A stretch of DNA of 64,000 nt from Roseibium sp. MMSF_3544 (GCF_030732845.1 NZ_JASHKA010000019.1:61039-125038); one strand, 5' to 3'; shown: positions 17,190 through 27,547, counted from the stretch's first letter. Translations and numbers: made by a program. Notes: generated by a model not told the origin, from the letters alone.

Positions 17190-18164
17190 TTGAAAGCCTG
17201 TCTTTGCAAGTCCTTCGGTCCGCCGCCCAGCCTGGTTATCGAGGAGATCGATGCACCCGTTGCCGGGCAGGGCGAAGCCATCGTCAGGGTCGAGGCCTGT
17301 GCGCTCAATTTCTTCGATACGCTGATCACAAAAGGCAAATACCAGTTCAAGCCGGATTTGCCTTTTTCACCGAGCGCCGAGTTTGCCGGAACCGTCGAAG
17401 CATTGGGTCCCGGCGCGGATGGTGTTTCCGTCGGTGACCGCGTCATGGGCTACATGAAATGGGGCGCCGCCCGCGAACAGGTTTGTGTCCCGGCGCGTGA
17501 TCTCATTCGGGTTCCGGACGGCGTTTCGTCTGATATTGCCGCTGGTCTGGCTGTAACCTACGGCACGACGCTGCATGCCTATCGTGACCGTGCGAATTTG
17601 AAGTCCGGTGAAACAGTTGCCGTATTGGGAGCGTCCGGCGGGGTCGGTCAGGCTGCCGTCGAGATTGCCTCGGTCATGGGCGCGCGCGTGATTGCCTGTG
17701 CGTCGTCGCCCGAAAAACTGGAATTCGCGCGGGCGCTCGGCGCGGATCTGACGATCGATTATTCAAAGGAACCCTTGAAGGAACGACTTAAGGAGCTGAC
17801 GGACGGAAAGGGCGTCGACGTGGTCTATGACCCCGTCGGCGGGGATCATTCGGAACAGGCGCTCAGGGCAACGGCCTGGGAAGGACGGTTCCTTGTGATC
17901 GGCTTTGCTGCCGGGGACATTCCGAAGATACCGCTCAACATCGTCATGCTGAAAAGCTGCGATGTGGTCGGTGTGTTCTGGGGTGCCGCTCTTGAGCGCG
18001 ACCCGGACGGACATCGGCAAAACATGGAACTGGTGCTGAACTGGGTTGAGACGGGCAAGCTGAAGCCGCATATCCACGCGGTCTACCCCCTTGAAGACAT
18101 TGATACTGCTCTTGAAGAAATTGCCGCGCGCAAGGTGCGGGGCAAGGTGATCCTGAGGCCTTGA
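17190..18164 (+). CDS. NADPH:quinone oxidoreductase-like zinc-free MDR protein
   Basis: Medium-chain dehydrogenase/reductase of about 324 residues in the quinone oxidoreductase subgroup. The GroES-like N-terminal domain begins MKACLCKSFGPP and contains CALNFFDTLITKGKY. The Rossmann domain has VLGASGGVGQAAVEIA, and no structural-zinc Cys cluster is present. The start chosen is TTG at 17190, which aligns with the family's N terminus and has a GAGG site upstream; an upstream in-frame ATG at 17118 would add 24 unrelated residues. Relatives reduce quinones or enoyl compounds with NADPH. It lies 40 bp upstream of the aminotransferase gene and may be co-transcribed. Confidence 0.88.
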   Translation: MKACLCKSFGPPPSLVIEEIDAPVAGQGEAIVRVEACALNFFDTLITKGKYQFKPDLPFSPSAEFAGTVEALGPGADGVSVGDRVMGYMKWGAAREQVCVPARDLIRVPDGVSSDIAAGLAVTYGTTLHAYRDRANLKSGETVAVLGASGGVGQAAVEIASVMGARVIACASSPEKLEFARALGADLTIDYSKEPLKERLKELTDGKGVDVVYDPVGGDHSEQALRATAWEGRFLVIGFAAGDIPKIPLNIVMLKSCDVVGVFWGAALERDPDGHRQNMELVLNWVETGKLKPHIHAVYPLEDIDTALEEIAARKVRGKVILRP

Positions 18165-18204
18165 GGCCAGGCGCGAACTCCGGGAAACATCCGCTGGTGA
18201 CGAC

Positions 18205-19146
18205 ATGACACATTCAGACAACATGCGGGAGGGATCCCGTCAAACGGATCTGGCATCGGGTGCTGCGTGGATGCGTGGCAAGATCATGCCGATCGGTGAG
18301 GCATCCATTCCCGTGAATGACTGGGGGCTGATCCATTCCGACATCACGTATGATGTTGTTCCGGTCTGGGAGGGAGGCTTCTTTCGCCTCAGGCTTTATC
18401 TGGGCCGTTTTTTCCGGTCCATGAAAACGCTTCACCTGGATCCCGGTGTCTCCGAGGACGATGTGAAAGCGATCCTTCATGAGCTGGTGGCGGCGACCGG
18501 CCTGCGGCGGGCCTACGTCGCCATGGTTACCTCCCGCGGTGTCAATACAGTCCCCGGGTCCCGTGACCCGCGGGATTGCCGAAACCACTTCTTTGCCTGG
18601 TGCGTTCCCTATATCCACGTCATCCGGCCGGACATTGCAAAATCAGGGGCCGTAGTTCATGTCGCCAAGACCGTTTCTCGCATACCGGAAGCGAGCGTCG
18701 ATCCCAGAGTGAAAAATTATCACTGGGGCGATTTCACAAAGGGACTTTTTGAAGCGAAGGAAGCCGGTGCGGAGACGGTGATGCTGCTGGACGGCGACGG
18801 CAACGTCACCGAAGGTCCGGGCTTCAACGTTTTCGCGGTGAAGAACAATCGCCTGGTTACGCCTGATGCCGGTGTTCTTGAAGGTATCAGCCGTCAGACG
18901 GTGCTTGAGATCGGCGCCGAGATGGGACTGGAAACCGATGTGAGGGTGCTTCCGCTCGAGGAGCTGCTTGAGAGCGATGAAGTTCTGATCACCACCTCCG
19001 GCGGCGGCGTTGCGCCTGTCACGAAAGTCGACGACCGCGTTTTTTCGAACGGTGTCCCAGGTGAAGTCACGATGTCCATTCAGAAGCGATACTTCGACTG
19101 GGCAATGCGTCCTGAACACCGGACGGAGATCACTTACGATCCCTGA
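18205..19146 (+). CDS. PLP-dependent class IV aminotransferase
   Basis: Fold-type IV aminotransferase of 313 residues, the group that holds branched-chain aminotransferase, D-amino-acid transaminase, ADC lyase and (R)-amine transaminases. The PLP lysine is Lys170 in DPRVKNYHWGD. The phosphate-cup regions VTEGPGFNVFAV and TTSGGGVAPVTKVD are intact. The substrate cannot be assigned, because residues that separate the branched-chain, D-alanine and (R)-amine enzymes need a structural alignment. It is convergent with exonuclease III. Confidence 0.9.
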   Translation: MTHSDNMREGSRQTDLASGAAWMRGKIMPIGEASIPVNDWGLIHSDITYDVVPVWEGGFFRLRLYLGRFFRSMKTLHLDPGVSEDDVKAILHELVAATGLRRAYVAMVTSRGVNTVPGSRDPRDCRNHFFAWCVPYIHVIRPDIAKSGAVVHVAKTVSRIPEASVDPRVKNYHWGDFTKGLFEAKEAGAETVMLLDGDGNVTEGPGFNVFAVKNNRLVTPDAGVLEGISRQTVLEIGAEMGLETDVRVLPLEELLESDEVLITTSGGGVAPVTKVDDRVFSNGVPGEVTMSIQKRYFDWAMRPEHRTEITYDP

Positions 19147-19159
19147 CCTGTCTCGACCA

Positions 19160-19969
19160 TCACTTCTCGAAGATCGCAATCACCGGTGCGTGGTCCGAAG
19201 GTTTCTCCCAGCCGCGCGCGTCGCGCAGCACTTCCGTGCTTTTCACATGTGGTGAAAGCGGTTTTGAGACCCAGACATGGTCCAGCCGGCGGCCCTTGTC
19301 GGCTTTCGACCAGTCCTTGGCACGATAGCTCCACCAGGTGTAGAGCTTTTCCTCCATTGGCGTGAACTGGCGCATGGCATCCAGCCACCCACCCGTTTCG
19401 CGGACCTTTTCGAAGAGTTCGGTTTCAACGGGCGTGTGCGAGACCACTCTCAGAAGCTGCTTGTGCGACCACACGTCATGCTCATACGGCGCGACGTTCA
19501 GATCGCCGACGACAATGGCGGGCCGGTCCGTTTCCGGACCTTGCAGCCAGTCCTGCATTTCGGCCATGAAATCCAGCTTGTGAGCAAATTTGGGATTGAT
19601 CTCGCGGTTGGGTTCGTCGCCGCCGGCCGGAACATAGAAATTGTGCAAGCGCAGGCTTGAGCCGCCGAACGGGATATCGACCGCCACATGGCGGCTGTCG
19701 CCTACGTTGCAAAAATCCCGTTTTTCGACATTCTCAAGGGGCCGCCGCGAGAGCGTTGCAACGCCGTGATATCCCTTCTGGCCGTTGATCGCGATATGTT
19801 CATACCCGGCCTTGCGGATCGCGTTTTCGGGAAAGTTCGCGTCCGGGCACTTGGTCTCCTGAAGGCATATGACGTCGGGGGCGACTTCGTCGATCAGCTT
19901 TTCCACGATGGGCATGCGCAAGCGCACGGAATTGATGTTCCAGGTGACGAGTTTGAGCCGGTCGGTCAT
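19160..19969 (-). CDS. xth: Exodeoxyribonuclease III (AP endonuclease)
   Basis: Mg2+-dependent DNA-repair nuclease of 269 residues, cleaving abasic sites and trimming 3' ends. Motifs in order: TWNINSVRLR near the N terminus, CLQETKCPD (metal-ligand Glu), NFYVPAGGDEPN, VVGDLNVAP (Asp/Asn pair), DWSKADKGRRLDHVWVS and a final SDHAPVIA (catalytic His). All hallmark catalytic residues are present. Of two possible family names I use the general one; alphaproteobacterial genomes often hold two copies. Confidence 0.95.
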   Translation of the reverse strand: MTDRLKLVTWNINSVRLRMPIVEKLIDEVAPDVICLQETKCPDANFPENAIRKAGYEHIAINGQKGYHGVATLSRRPLENVEKRDFCNVGDSRHVAVDIPFGGSSLRLHNFYVPAGGDEPNREINPKFAHKLDFMAEMQDWLQGPETDRPAIVVGDLNVAPYEHDVWSHKQLLRVVSHTPVETELFEKVRETGGWLDAMRQFTPMEEKLYTWWSYRAKDWSKADKGRRLDHVWVSKPLSPHVKSTEVLRDARGWEKPSDHAPVIAIFEK

Positions 19970-20275
19970 GGATGCCTTGCTGCCAGAGTTGCGTTGGCAC
20001 AGTCATAAGGATTCGACCAGTGAGTGCAATTGATTTTGGCTGGACCCTGCGGGCGATCACCAGATGCATGCACAATGCGGCAGAGATCGTTTGAAAAGCC
20101 CGTGATTGACCCGCTTTCGTCTTGGTACTGCCGCAATACCGCCCTAATGGGCTTTCGAGACGAAAATGAATACGTGTTTTTGCGGAGAAATCGTGAATTT
20201 GTCCACGTTCCGTTAGGAAGTCCCGCGCATTTTGAGCGGAAAGAATAAGCCTTTCTTTACTCTGTCGAGGTTGCT
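19970..20275. other. Intergenic region between xth and the GH25 gene
   Basis: No gene, RNA or clear repeat was recognised in these 306 bp. The genes on either side are divergent, so both promoters should be here. Short frames in this stretch have no family signature. Confidence 0.4.
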
Positions 20276-21007
20276 GTGCTGGCGCTGGTCAAATCGTTCT
20301 GTTCACTTGTCGGAATATTGTTCCTGGGTGCCTGTTCGGCCTACGATTTCCCTGATCCGGTTCCTGAAGACTATCCGGTCCACGGCATCGACGTGTCTCG
20401 CTGGCAGGGGGATATCGACTGGAACCAGGTCAAGCAGTCCGGCGTCGCCTTTGCCTGGATCAAGGCGACCGAGGGCGGCGATCACGTTGATCCGCGCTTT
20501 GCAGAAAACTGGATTGCGGCGCGCAAGGCGGGTGTTCCGAGAGGGGCCTATCACTTCTATTATTTCTGTCGCCCGGTCGAGGAACAGATCTCCTGGGTCA
20601 AGGAGATCGTGCCCAAGGACCCCAAGGCAATCCCGCTGGTACTCGACATGGAATGGAACGCCCATTCGAAAACCTGCCAGTTGCGGCCCGAACGCAGCCA
20701 GATCGTGCGCGACATGAAGATCTTTCTGGACGAGATGGAACGGCACTACGGCAAACGTCCGGTGATCTATTCATCGGTGGACTTTCACCGGGACCGGCTG
20801 GTTGGCGCGCTGAAGGGCGAACAGTTCTGGCTGCGATCCGTCGCGACGCACCCGATGAACATCTACGACCAACGTGATGATTGGGTCTTCTGGCAATACA
20901 CCGCTGAAGGGCGCGTGCGGGGGATTAAGGGTGACGTCGATCGCAACACCTTCTTCGGAAGCAAAAGACAATATCGCGACTGGCTCAACGGGAATCTGAG
21001 GCGCTGA
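20276..21007 (+). CDS. GH25-family muramidase (lysozyme), lipoprotein
   Basis: Peptidoglycan hydrolase of 243 residues cutting the N-acetylmuramic acid to N-acetylglucosamine bond. A lipoprotein signal with lipobox FLGAC (Cys20) is followed directly by the GH25 barrel. Family residues are clear: Asp39 in HGIDVSRWQGDIDW, the catalytic Asp124-x-Glu126 pair in LDMEWN, and a C-terminal DDWVFWQYTAEGRV block. The start is GTG at 20276. Chromosomal single genes of this type in Alphaproteobacteria are common and need not be phage-derived; no phage genes are nearby. Confidence 0.92.
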   Translation: MLALVKSFCSLVGILFLGACSAYDFPDPVPEDYPVHGIDVSRWQGDIDWNQVKQSGVAFAWIKATEGGDHVDPRFAENWIAARKAGVPRGAYHFYYFCRPVEEQISWVKEIVPKDPKAIPLVLDMEWNAHSKTCQLRPERSQIVRDMKIFLDEMERHYGKRPVIYSSVDFHRDRLVGALKGEQFWLRSVATHPMNIYDQRDDWVFWQYTAEGRVRGIKGDVDRNTFFGSKRQYRDWLNGNLRR

Positions 21008-21075
21008 GGCACTGAGGCGCGGCCATCATTCGCGTCCGGTTTCGGGCAACGTCTTCCGTGCGAGCGGCCGCGGGC

Positions 21076-21567
21076 CTATTGGATCTTGATCTGGTGGGCG
21101 ATGTCCTTGCCGTTGCTCACGGTGACCTGGGTGAACCCGATCAGTTTGCAGAAGTCCAGAAAATTCAATTCGTGTGGATGGTTGGAACGTGCGAACAGTT
21201 CCGTCGAGCGCGCCAGTGAAGTCAGGGACGCGAGCAGGGCCCGCATGCGGTAAAGCGTGTCGTACTGACCGTCTCCGGTGGCAACGATGATCAGTTTCTC
21301 CAGGTCGCCGCCTTTGGCAAAAAGGTGGTAACCCGCTGCATGGTTCTGTTTCGCATGCTGGGCAGCAAGGCCGATGACAAAGGCTGCCCGCGATCGCTTC
21401 TGCGCGTCGCGCGCCGTTGGAAGCTCGGAGATATAGACTTCGTGCGTCTGCGGTGTCGGGTAGTAATAGCCGGCATGGGAATCAGATGCTGCCACATCCG
21501 TCGGGGCAAATGTCAGACCAGCGACTGCGATTGCCAACGCAAAGGCAAGTTTCTGAAATTCAATCAT
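21076..21567 (-). CDS. Exported protein of unknown function
   Basis: Protein of 163 residues with an N-terminal signal peptide (MIEFQKLAF to about DVAASDS). The mature part starts with a Tyr-rich GYYYPTPQTHEVY, then a helical region with RMRALLASLTSLARSTELF and a C-terminal FLDFCKLIGFTQVTVSNG. I do not recognise a characterised domain. The ATG at 21567 is chosen because the signal peptide begins there; an upstream in-frame start would add 47 residues without a signal. It is divergent from the SH3-domain gene. Confidence 0.7.
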   Translation of the reverse strand: MIEFQKLAFALAIAVAGLTFAPTDVAASDSHAGYYYPTPQTHEVYISELPTARDAQKRSRAAFVIGLAAQHAKQNHAAGYHLFAKGGDLEKLIIVATGDGQYDTLYRMRALLASLTSLARSTELFARSNHPHELNFLDFCKLIGFTQVTVSNGKDIAHQIKIQ

Positions 21568-21779
21568 TTTGGTTTGTCTCCCGCCACATTTCCCAAATTT
21601 AATGAAGCCGATTGAACAAAGGGAAGGCAAGGAGAAATTGGGTTTCGGGTCCTGCGGTTCCGGGGCTGACGCCTGACGCGCTATATTTTCGCCATCTTGT
21701 GTTCCCAAGTGTGCGCCTGTGTGGGCTTGCAGCTCGGGATTGTCGTGTTCCCGACTTCAGATTAATCGGAGTAACAAAA

Positions 21780-22190
21780 ATGATGATCCGTTTGTCGCTG
21801 GCGGCTGCCGCCGTGGCTATGATGTCGATACCCGCATTGGCTCAATCCGGCCCCGCGATCGCCTATACAACGTCCAATTTGAACATGCGCACCGGTCCTG
21901 GGACGAATTACCCAGTGATCACCACTGTTCCGCAAGGCGGTGGCGTGACGGTGTTCGGATGCACCTCCAATTTTTCCTGGTGCGATGCCGCCTTTGGCAA
22001 TGCCAAGGGCTGGGTCTCCGGCAAGTATCTGAGCTATGGCGTTCAGGGCAACTACTATGGCCGCCCGATCCCGAGCGCCGGTGTTTATATCGGCGTGCCG
22101 CGCTATTACAACAATTACCGGATCTACCGGAGGCCGCCCGCAGTCGTAAGGCCTGTTCAGCCGATCTATCCGCGTCGCTACTACCGCTAA
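21780..22190 (+). CDS. Secreted bacterial SH3-domain protein
   Basis: Small exported protein of about 136 residues. The signal peptide runs to about residue 22 (PALAQ). A single SH3b domain follows (about 28-85, with TSNLNMRTGPGTNYPVI and WVSGKYLSY, two Cys between that may pair). The C-terminal tail is rich in Tyr, Arg and Pro and ends YPRRYYR. Such domains usually bind peptidoglycan or other envelope ligands. The adjacent ATG codons at 21780 and 21783 are equally possible. It is convergent with the CAP-domain gene, with only 4 bp between the stops. Confidence 0.85.
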   Translation: MMIRLSLAAAAVAMMSIPALAQSGPAIAYTTSNLNMRTGPGTNYPVITTVPQGGGVTVFGCTSNFSWCDAAFGNAKGWVSGKYLSYGVQGNYYGRPIPSAGVYIGVPRYYNNYRIYRRPPAVVRPVQPIYPRRYYR

Positions 22191-22194
22191 GGCG

Positions 22195-22731
22195 TCAGCT
22201 GCCCGGTTTCGGAGCTGCCAGGACCAATGACCAGAAGACCTTATGCTTGGCATTCGGCGAATAAGCCGTGGCAATGCCAAGCCGGGTCGCATCCTGCGTC
22301 AGCAGAACCTGATTGTGTTTGGGCGATTCCCGCCAGCCGGAAAAAGCTTCCGCGAAGGTGCGATAACCGGCACTGACATTTTCGGCAGCTGCCGTGTTCG
22401 GCTCTCCAATGGAACTCATGCGCGTTGCCAGTTGCTGGTCCGGTGCAAGCGACGCCTGAACGCTTCCGGCTGCCGCCATCGCGTCCGCCTGAGATCTCGC
22501 AATTCCGGTGAGCTGCGCATCCGGAGCGACCGCCGACAGGCCGTTGTTGATCCTATACTGCGAGATCATCTGTGCTGCCGTCGTCGCATCGACTTCGCCA
22601 TCCGATTTCGCAAGATCCCGGTAAAACGGCGGTTGCTGAAAGCGCTCGCTCTGGCAAGCGGCAATGGCGATGACCGCCAGCGCGGCGAAGGCCAGTTTAA
22701 CGGTCCTCAGACCGGACTTTGTTTCGATCAC
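22195..22731 (-). CDS. CAP-domain (SCP/PR-1-like) lipoprotein
   Basis: Exported protein of 178 residues. The N terminus has a lipoprotein-type signal ending IAAC (about Cys26). The rest is one CAP domain, recognised from QYRINNGLSAVAPDAQLTGIA, the AENVSAGYRTFAEAFSGWRESPKHNQVLL block, and a RLGIATAYSPN-KVFW ending. Bacterial CAP proteins are secreted or envelope-bound and mostly uncharacterised. It sits next to the SH3 and GH25 genes, so this short stretch is enriched in envelope proteins, though each is transcribed separately. Confidence 0.88.
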   Translation of the reverse strand: MIETKSGLRTVKLAFAALAVIAIAACQSERFQQPPFYRDLAKSDGEVDATTAAQMISQYRINNGLSAVAPDAQLTGIARSQADAMAAAGSVQASLAPDQQLATRMSSIGEPNTAAAENVSAGYRTFAEAFSGWRESPKHNQVLLTQDATRLGIATAYSPNAKHKVFWSLVLAAPKPGS

Positions 22732-22945
22732 CTGAGGCAGTTCTCCGGAAAACCTGATTCGGAAAGATGCTTCCGGTGATGGGACGACATCGCAGCAGAA
22801 ATACGGCAGATCTGAAATGAGCTGTGGGCATGACCTATTCGTGCACTATTCGCATCTGTTCAGCCGATGAGTGCCAGTTGCTTTGGACGCGGCTGATCCA
22901 ATCACGTGAAAGGCCAGCCTGAGCGAAGATGCCGTGGGAATGTGT

Positions 22946-23082
22946 GTCATCCCGGACGCAGCGTAGCGGAGATCCGAGACCCTCTCGCTTTTCTGCTTGC
23001 TGATCGTTGGGAATGCTGGAAACGCCACCACGTCTCTGCAAACGAGTGGGCCCCGGATCTCCCGATGATCGTCCGGAGTGAC
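22946..23082. repeat. Dispersed inverted repeat, type II (GTCATCCCGGAC...)
   Basis: The left arm 22946-22981 starts GTCATCCCGGACGCAGCG and includes GGAGATCCGA. The right arm 23051-23082 starts CCCCGGATCTCC and ends GTCCGGAGTGAC. The arms are imperfect inverted copies about 70 bp apart. The type GTCATCCCGGA...TCCGGGATGAC is a common intergenic repeat in alphaproteobacterial genomes. A decayed relative is at 7072-7292. Confidence 0.7.
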
Positions 23083-23140
23083 ATATGCGTTTCAATACGA
23101 ATTGAGTTCCTTCGCACCGCGAGGCACTTGCCTGCACCAC

Positions 23141-23243
23141 CTCACCTTCATCCTGAGGAGGGCCGTCTCGAAGGATGGGCGGCTTGCCCAGGCAGGTGTG
23201 GCCCATCCTTCGAGACAGCGCTGCGCGCTTCCTCAGGATGAGG
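23141..23243. repeat. Dispersed inverted repeat, type I (CCTCATCCTGAGGA...)
   Basis: A long palindrome: TTCATCCTGAGGA and TCTCGAAGGATGGGC on the left (23147-23180) mirror GCCCATCCTTCGAGA (23201-23215) and TCCTCAGGATGA (23230-23241) on the right. Partial copies occur at 6999-7014 and, decayed, at 36106-36153. As RNA it would fold into a long hairpin. Confidence 0.8.
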
Positions 23244-23314
23244 TCACGTGTGGAACCGGCTTTGCCAGGCGTAGTCGCAGACGGATGCCTGTCTCCGAAT
23301 ATCGGTCGCGACAC

Positions 23315-23344
23315 AAAAAGACCGGCCCGAAGCTCGGGCCGGTC
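23315..23344 (-). terminator. Rho-independent terminator of ccr
   Basis: On the minus strand a perfect 11-bp stem (GACCGGCCCGA with TCGGGCCGGTC) and a three-base loop are followed by TTTTT. It lies 52 bp beyond the ccr stop codon. Confidence 0.92.
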
Positions 23345-23396
23345 AGGCTGTGTTAGGCTTTCGGGTGAGAACCCGAGCCTTTCAGGGAGCTCTGCG

Positions 23397-24692
<1,296 letters not shown>

Positions 24693-24976
24693 TCATCCCC
24701 TCCCAGGGCTTTTCGTGGCTCAAGATTTCGCATCTGCACAAGGCTCAAATGGCTCGAAACCCGATTTTGCGCAACTATTGTTCAAAATTGGGTGTCGATC
24801 TATACGACTATTGCTTAACTTGCGTTTTAATGCCAAGCATATTTTGCATTGCACAGAACGATTTCGCATGCGCGTAATATCGGGCACGCTGCCATCGAAC
24901 AGGGAGATCATGGCAGTCTGGGCACTGCTGAGACAAAATAAGACAGGCAGTAGAAAGCCTTAGGAGGAGTTGTGGC
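24693..24976. promoter_or_regulatory. Divergent ccr-ecm promoter region
   Basis: This 284-bp AT-rich region separates the two ethylmalonyl-CoA pathway genes. It includes TTTTGCGCAA near 24765 and TTTTGCATTGCA near 24841, reminiscent of TTTGCAAA-type sites bound by the ScfR-family regulators (RamB/PccR) that control short-chain acyl-CoA metabolism. The match is partial, so control by such a regulator is only suggested. An AGGAG site at 24962-24966 precedes the ecm start. Confidence 0.4.
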
Positions 24977-26974
24977 ATGAGCCAAACGGGTAACATTGGT
25001 GGTGAACGCGACCGCCCGTGGATTTTCCGGACCTATGCGGGACATTCCACGGCAGCCGACTCAAACAAGCTTTACCGCGGCAATCTTGCCAAAGGGCAGA
25101 CCGGATTGTCCGTTGCTTTCGATCTGCCGACGCAGACCGGATACGACCCGGATGATCTTCTGGCGCGCGGTGAAGTCGGCAAGGTCGGCGTGCCGATTGC
25201 GCATCTGGGCGACATGCATACGCTGTTCAACGAAATCCCGCTTGAACGCATGAACACCTCCATGACGATCAATGCGACCGCGCCTTGGCTTCTGTCGCTT
25301 TATATCGCCGCTGCAGACGAGCAGGGGGCGGATCGCAAGCTGCTTTCGGGCACGACCCAGAACGACATCATCAAGGAATACCTGTCCCGCGGAACCTACG
25401 TGTTCCCGCCGGCGCCGTCGCTGAGATTGACGACCGACGTGATCGCCTGGACCTATTCCAACATGCCGAAATGGAACCCGATGAACGTCTGCTCCTATCA
25501 TTTGCAGGAAGCAGGGGCGACACCGGTTCAGGAGCTGTCCTTCGCGCTGGCGACGGCGGTCGCCATTCTGGATTCCATGAAGGCCAGCGGGGCGATACCG
25601 GACGAGGATTTTCCGAAAGCAGTCGGCCGGATCTCCTTCTTCGTCAACGCCGGCATGCGGTTCATTACCGAGATGTGCAAGATGCGCGCGTTCACGGAAC
25701 TCTGGGATGAAATCTGCCGTGAGCGCTATGGTGTTGAGGACGAGCGCTACCGGCGCTTTCGCTATGGCGTCCAGGTGAATTCGCTGGGCCTGACGGAGCA
25801 GCAGCCGGAGAACAACGTCTACCGGATCCTGGTGGAAATGCTCGCCGTGGTGCTGTCCAAGAACGCGCGCGCTCGAGCGGTGCAGCTGCCGGCCTGGAAC
25901 GAGGCGCTCGGTCTGCCGCGACCTTTCGATCAGCAGTGGTCGCTCAGAATGCAGCAGATCATGGCGTATGAGACTGACCTGCTCGAATATGCCGATATCT
26001 TCGACGGATCCGCCGAAATCACCAAAAAGGTCGAGGCGCTGAAAGCCGAGGCGCGCGAGGAACTCGCCAGGATCGATGCTATGGGCGGCGCGGTTGCGGC
26101 TGTCGACAGCAGCTACATGAAACGGCAACTCGTTGAGGCGAATTCGGCACGTCTTGCCGCGATCGAAGCGGGCGAGCAGGTGGTTGTCGGTGTGAATAAG
26201 TGGACGGAGAGCGAACCGTCTCCGCTTGCGGCAGGTGAGGACGGCGCAATCCTGACGGTCCCGGAGCACGTCGAAGAAGAGGCAATTGAAAAGGTCAAGG
26301 CGTGGCGCGACGCCCGCGATCAGGCAGCCGTCAACGGCGCGCTTGAAGAGCTGAAGTCAGCTGCGCAGGAAGGCCGGAACATCATGGAGCCATCCATTGC
26401 CGCTGCGAAAGCCGGTGTCACGACCGGCGAATGGGGCAGAACCCTTCGCGACGTCTTTGGCGAATACCGTGCGCCGACCGGTGTCGGTCAGGCAGCGCGC
26501 GACGATGCCGGTGATCTTGCCGCTGTGCGCAAAGACGTTGACCTCGTGTCTGAACGGCTTGGCCGTCGTCTCAAGTTCCTGGTCGGCAAGCCCGGTCTGG
26601 ACGGGCATTCCAACGGCGCGGAGCAGATTGCCGTGCGCGCGCGCGATTGTGGCATGGAAGTCGTCTATGAAGGCATCCGGCTGACACCGGCACAGATCGT
26701 CAATGCGGCTGTTGAAGAGGATGTTCACGTGATCGGCCTGTCCATCCTGTCCGGATCGCACCTTGCTTTGGTCCGAGATGTCATGGACCGGCTGAGAAGC
26801 GCCGGAGCAGACGACATTCCGGTTGTGGTCGGCGGCATTATTCCGGACGAAGATGCGGTGCAATTGAAGGCGATGGGGATCGCGGCAGTCTACACGCCGA
26901 AGGACTTTCAACTGACGGACATCATGGCGGACGTCGTCAGGATCGTCGGCAGTTCCGCCGAAGTGGCTGCGTAG
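24977..26974 (+). CDS. ecm: Ethylmalonyl-CoA mutase (MeaA-type, cobalamin-dependent)
   Basis: Coenzyme-B12-dependent mutase converting (2R)-ethylmalonyl-CoA to (2S)-methylsuccinyl-CoA. The 665-residue single chain has the N-terminal substrate barrel (PWIFRTYAGHSTAADSNKLY, GLSVAFDLPTQTGYDPD, GAIPDEDFPKAVGRISFFV). It is shorter than methylmalonyl-CoA mutase (usually over 700 residues), as expected for Ecm/MeaA. A C-terminal B12 domain has the DxHxxG motif (Asp542, His544, Gly547), in which His544 ligates cobalt. It is divergent from ccr across a shared control region, which supports the Ecm assignment over methylmalonyl-CoA mutase. Older annotations call this gene meaA. Confidence 0.95.
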   Translation: MSQTGNIGGERDRPWIFRTYAGHSTAADSNKLYRGNLAKGQTGLSVAFDLPTQTGYDPDDLLARGEVGKVGVPIAHLGDMHTLFNEIPLERMNTSMTINATAPWLLSLYIAAADEQGADRKLLSGTTQNDIIKEYLSRGTYVFPPAPSLRLTTDVIAWTYSNMPKWNPMNVCSYHLQEAGATPVQELSFALATAVAILDSMKASGAIPDEDFPKAVGRISFFVNAGMRFITEMCKMRAFTELWDEICRERYGVEDERYRRFRYGVQVNSLGLTEQQPENNVYRILVEMLAVVLSKNARARAVQLPAWNEALGLPRPFDQQWSLRMQQIMAYETDLLEYADIFDGSAEITKKVEALKAEAREELARIDAMGGAVAAVDSSYMKRQLVEANSARLAAIEAGEQVVVGVNKWTESEPSPLAAGEDGAILTVPEHVEEEAIEKVKAWRDARDQAAVNGALEELKSAAQEGRNIMEPSIAAAKAGVTTGEWGRTLRDVFGEYRAPTGVGQAARDDAGDLAAVRKDVDLVSERLGRRLKFLVGKPGLDGHSNGAEQIAVRARDCGMEVVYEGIRLTPAQIVNAAVEEDVHVIGLSILSGSHLALVRDVMDRLRSAGADDIPVVVGGIIPDEDAVQLKAMGIAAVYTPKDFQLTDIMADVVRIVGSSAEVAA

Positions 26975-27148
26975 GGTACGTGCCCTAGGGCCCTGACCCT
27001 GGCAAAAACCTGGTGGAGACTGCTGCTGACGGTCATTGTCGCCGGTAACTCAATGGGTTAACCTTGCGTAAAGCTTTGTTAACACTTTGTTGAGAAACTC
27101 GGAGAGTTCCGCCAGAAGGCGGTCTTCTCTGACGGCCAGGAGGCCAGA

Positions 27149-27526
27149 ATGGCGACGATCGAAAGGCCTCAATCGGCCCAGGTCGTGGCGCATGCGACAG
27201 AGTATCCTGCGGACAGGGACGGTGACGGCACCGGTTATGACCGCAGAAACAGGCGTAACAGTCCGCAGCGCCATGACAATGATACCGGTTATTCGGAGAA
27301 CGAACCGGCTGTTCTCATTGATGCTCATCACCTCGAAAGTCATGCCCTTGACGGCGTGGCTGCTTACCGCGCGGCCGCGTTACAAGCGCTTGAACCCGGC
27401 ATAGATCACGGGCCGGTGCATCCACTTGAAGGGGCACGCGAAGGGCTCCTTCCGGACAGCATCCGCCACGCCTATGAAGACCATGAAGACGGGGACGCGC
27501 AACACAAGGTGAATGTGGCGACCTGA
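27149..27526 (+). CDS. Small hypothetical protein
   Basis: A protein of 125 residues, hydrophilic and rich in His, Asp, Glu and Arg, with no signal peptide, membrane segment or recognised domain. A plausible ribosome-binding site (CCAGGAGG) lies a few bases before the ATG. Low-complexity charged stretches (DRDGDGTGYDRRNRRN, EDHEDGDAQH) suggest a disordered protein. It is convergent with the DmdA-like gene, 21 bp apart. Coding status rests on the ribosome-binding site and the gap in gene coverage, so it is moderately likely to be real. Confidence 0.55.
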   Translation: MATIERPQSAQVVAHATEYPADRDGDGTGYDRRNRRNSPQRHDNDTGYSENEPAVLIDAHHLESHALDGVAAYRAAALQALEPGIDHGPVHPLEGAREGLLPDSIRHAYEDHEDGDAQHKVNVAT

Positions 27527-27547
27527 GGCGTCGCACGCGTGGCCGCC

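Larger units (their letters stand above)
22732..23396. other. 665-bp gene-free region rich in inverted repeats
   Basis: This is the longest gene-free stretch. It contains two large imperfect inverted repeats (22946-23082 and 23141-23243) and the terminator of ccr (23315-23344). Frames that read through the repeats have no protein-family signature. Confidence 0.7.

Noticed and set aside
20276..21007. Prophage endolysin interpretation of the GH25 gene
   Set aside because: It has a lipoprotein signal and no phage gene is nearby, so a host envelope enzyme is more likely.
24977..26974. Assignment as methylmalonyl-CoA mutase
   Set aside because: The single-chain length of 665 residues and pairing with ccr fit the Ecm/MeaA group better.
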